A stretch of DNA of 7,522 nt. Origin: Anaerolineae bacterium (GTDB lineage Bacteria > Chloroflexota > Anaerolineae > B4-G1). Both the position numbers and the translations under genes were made by a program. The DNA lies in contig JAUWOI010000201.1 of the NCBI GenBank assembly GCA_030612185.1, positions 1 through 7,522 on the forward strand, written 5' to 3'. Each line of letters opens with the position of its first letter. Position 1 is the first letter of the stretch. A model generated the notes under the pieces. The model saw nothing but the letters and a program-made list of their open reading frames with translations. It made no database searches and had not been told where the DNA came from. Shown here piece after piece: positions 6,313-7,522 of this stretch.

Positions 6313-6975
6313 ATGTCACGAGACGCCATTGCTCTACTTGTTTCTTTCGTCTACGTCTTCGCCGCAATCGGCATCGCCGAGGCACTCCGCAAGTGGCGCG
6401 GCTACTCGGTCGAGTTTACGCGCAAGTTCATCCATATCGCGGTCGGCATGTGGTCCTACGGGAGTGTGCTGCTGTTCGAGAGCCGCACCTTCGCGATCAT
6501 CCCCCCGGCAGCCTTCATCGCCATCAATGCTCTCTCCTACTGGCAGGGGACGTTCAAGGCGATGGAGACCGGGGAGAAGGGGCAGTTGGGCACGATCTAC
6601 TTCCCCATCTCGTTCGTCGCGCTCATCTGGCTGCTGTGGGACCAGCCGCACCTGCTGGTGGCGAGCCTGATGCCGATGACCTGGGGGGACGCGCTGGCCG
6701 CCGTGTTGGGACGCCGTTTTGGGAAGCGGCGCTACACCGTCGCCGGAAGCACCCGCTCGCTGGAAGGATCGGCGGTGATGTTCCTCGCCAGTTGGGTGGC
6801 GACGCTCGTGCCGCTTCTGCTGCTGGCCCCGGTGCCCCTGAACCCGGCCGCCGCAGTGAGCGTGGCAGCCGTGACCGCACTTGGCGCGACGATAATCGAG
6901 GCGGCCTCACCCTGGGGCATTGATAACCTCACCGTGCCCGCAGTCTCGGCGCTGCTTCTGGTTTTGACGTTGTAG
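6313..6975 (+). CDS. Phytol/polyprenol kinase-like membrane protein (SEC59/VTE5/DGK1 type)
   Basis: A 220-residue, very hydrophobic protein with about six to seven membrane segments (roughly 5-24, 38-56, 60-77, 96-114, 152-172, 179-197, 206-220). Family marks are in the usual order: FTRKFIHIAVG (35-45) with the Arg-Lys-x2-His core, WGDALAAVLGRRFGK (124-138), SLEGS (149-153), Glu196 and WGIDNLTVP (201-209). Such enzymes use CTP to phosphorylate an isoprenoid alcohol or diacylglycerol; phytol salvage or a polyprenol carrier lipid are both possible, and the sequence does not separate them. GGAGA (6300-6304) sits 8 bases before the ATG and fixes the start. It follows the TPR gene by 28 bases on the same strand and may belong to the same transcript, although TATAAC at 6289-6294 (no -35 seen) leaves room for a separate start. 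Confidence 0.85.
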   Translation: MSRDAIALLVSFVYVFAAIGIAEALRKWRGYSVEFTRKFIHIAVGMWSYGSVLLFESRTFAIIPPAAFIAINALSYWQGTFKAMETGEKGQLGTIYFPISFVALIWLLWDQPHLLVASLMPMTWGDALAAVLGRRFGKRRYTVAGSTRSLEGSAVMFLASWVATLVPLLLLAPVPLNPAAAVSVAAVTALGATIIEAASPWGIDNLTVPAVSALLLVLTL

Positions 6976-6977
6976 GA

Positions 6978-7054
6978 GAGTAGGTGAGTAAATGAGTAGA
7001 GGAAAAGGTAAATGAGGGGACTCATCTACCCATTCCTCATTTACTCATCTACTC
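6978..7054. repeat. Low-complexity inverted repeat between convergent genes, possible bidirectional terminator
   Basis: The 19-base arm GAGTAGGTGAGTAAATGAG (6978-6996) faces its complement at 7036-7054 with one mismatch, which would be a G-U pair in the plus-strand RNA. A second, inner pair lies within: GGTAAATGAG (7007-7016) against CTCATCTACC (7021-7030), one mismatch, around a GGGA loop. The arms themselves are made of imperfect GAGTARRT/GAGTAAAT units. The right arm covers the stop codon and last four or so codons of the minus-strand gene. No T-run follows on either strand, so intrinsic termination is uncertain even though the position between two converging genes suits a terminator. Confidence 0.6.
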
Positions 7055-7522
7055 CCTCCGTGATCACGAACTGGGCGATGCCCTGCAGCCGGACCTCAAT
7101 GAAAACGTGCATTTCGTAGGCGCCCGGCTCATACCCTTCAGGCGGCTTGTAGTAGAAATACGTCTGACCCTGCTCCCCCCATTCCCATAGTTGCGTAGTC
7201 CCGTCCAGGAATTCCCCCTCGCGGTAGATGGCAAGAGTCCAGGCGACGCCGTCGGCCATACCCTCGTAGGAGACGAACAGGTAGACACGGTGGTCGCCTG
7301 GTGGGAACTCGGTGCCCATGTCCACGGGCTGATCACTGGCGTCCAGGTCGGCGGCCAGGGTGATGAAGGTGATGAGTGCATCCTCTCTGGCCGGCACAGC
7401 CGAGGGGAGCGGCGTCAGTGCCACGTCAGGCGGGGGCACGGCCGGCGTGAGCGTGGGGATCAGGGGCGGTGTCGCCGGGGGGCGGCGAGTGGGCGTGACG
7501 GTCGGCGTGCGGGTGGGGCGTG
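7041..7522 (-). CDS. Secreted/surface protein, C-terminal part with Pro-Thr linker (partial)
   Basis: The C-terminal 159 residues are visible; the reading frame is open to the right edge, so the start lies outside the window and the GTG at 7439 should not be taken as the start. The first 27 visible residues are a linker with 9 Pro and 8 Thr (RPTRTPTVTPTRRPP...), typical of exported proteins in Chloroflexota and related phyla. The rest is a single beta-rich domain of about 120 residues with many aromatic strands (HRVYLFVSYEGM, GVAWTLAIYREGE, LWEWGEQGQTYFYY, GAYEMHVFIEVR), resembling an Ig- or jelly-roll-like extracellular fold. No enzyme motif is seen. The final codons form one arm of the inverted repeat shared with the convergent kinase-like gene. 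The function is unknown; binding or structural roles outside the cell are inferred. Confidence 0.78.
   Translation of the reverse strand, partial: RPTRTPTVTPTRRPPATPPLIPTLTPAVPPPDVALTPLPSAVPAREDALITFITLAADLDASDQPVDMGTEFPPGDHRVYLFVSYEGMADGVAWTLAIYREGEFLDGTTQLWEWGEQGQTYFYYKPPEGYEPGAYEMHVFIEVRLQGIAQFVITEGVDE

Noticed and set aside
7041..7439. A complete small gene starting at the GTG at 7439
   Set aside because: The frame continues without a stop through a Pro/Thr linker to the window edge, so the GTG is almost certainly an internal Val codon of a larger exported protein.
1..7522. CRISPR array, tRNA/rRNA genes, insertion sequence or attachment site
   Set aside because: No regularly spaced direct repeats, no tRNA-like cloverleaf with CCA-type ends, no transposase motif and no flanking direct repeats were seen on reading both strands.

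Overview
The window looks like a piece of a moderately GC-rich bacterial chromosome, most likely Chloroflexota (Anaerolineae-like). This is an inference from three things: a Pro/Thr-rich linker before a small C-terminal beta-type domain in the secreted protein at the right edge, a TPR protein carrying an S24/LexA-like C-terminal domain, and good Shine-Dalgarno sites with sigma-70-like promoters. No rRNA, tRNA, CRISPR array, transposase or phage gene was seen, and no gene-free stretch reaches 300 bases.

Layout, left to right. A minus-strand gene runs off the left edge; only its N-terminus with a signal peptide is present (1-165). It is divergent from a plus-strand PLP enzyme of the D-cysteine desulfhydrase/ACC deaminase family (223-1200). 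The 57-base gap between them holds two face-to-face promoters that share one -10 region. After a 114-base gap with a likely promoter comes a run of plus-strand genes: a zinc-ribbon, four-TM membrane protein (1315-2475), two paralogous membrane-anchored SPFH/Band 7-like proteins (2543-3964 and 3961-5289), and a soluble TPR protein with an S24/LexA-like domain (5286-6284). The last three overlap by 4 bases each (GTGA and ATGA), so they are almost certainly co-translated. A phytol/polyprenol kinase-like membrane protein follows 28 bases later (6313-6975). A secreted or surface protein on the minus strand converges on it from the right edge (7041-7522, partial). A low-complexity inverted repeat fills the convergent gap.

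The most interesting part is the 1315-6284 block. Two diverged SPFH paralogues, a zinc-ribbon membrane protein and a TPR protein whose S24-like domain appears to have lost both catalytic residues (Ser to Gly248, Lys to Asp287) look like a dedicated membrane scaffold module with a non-proteolytic cytosolic partner. It resembles the two-paralogue logic of HflK/HflC, but no FtsH or NfeD partner is present in the window. The block (hand-counted sample about 53% G+C) also looks less GC-rich than the flanking genes (samples 65-73%). The function of this module cannot be read from the sequence alone.
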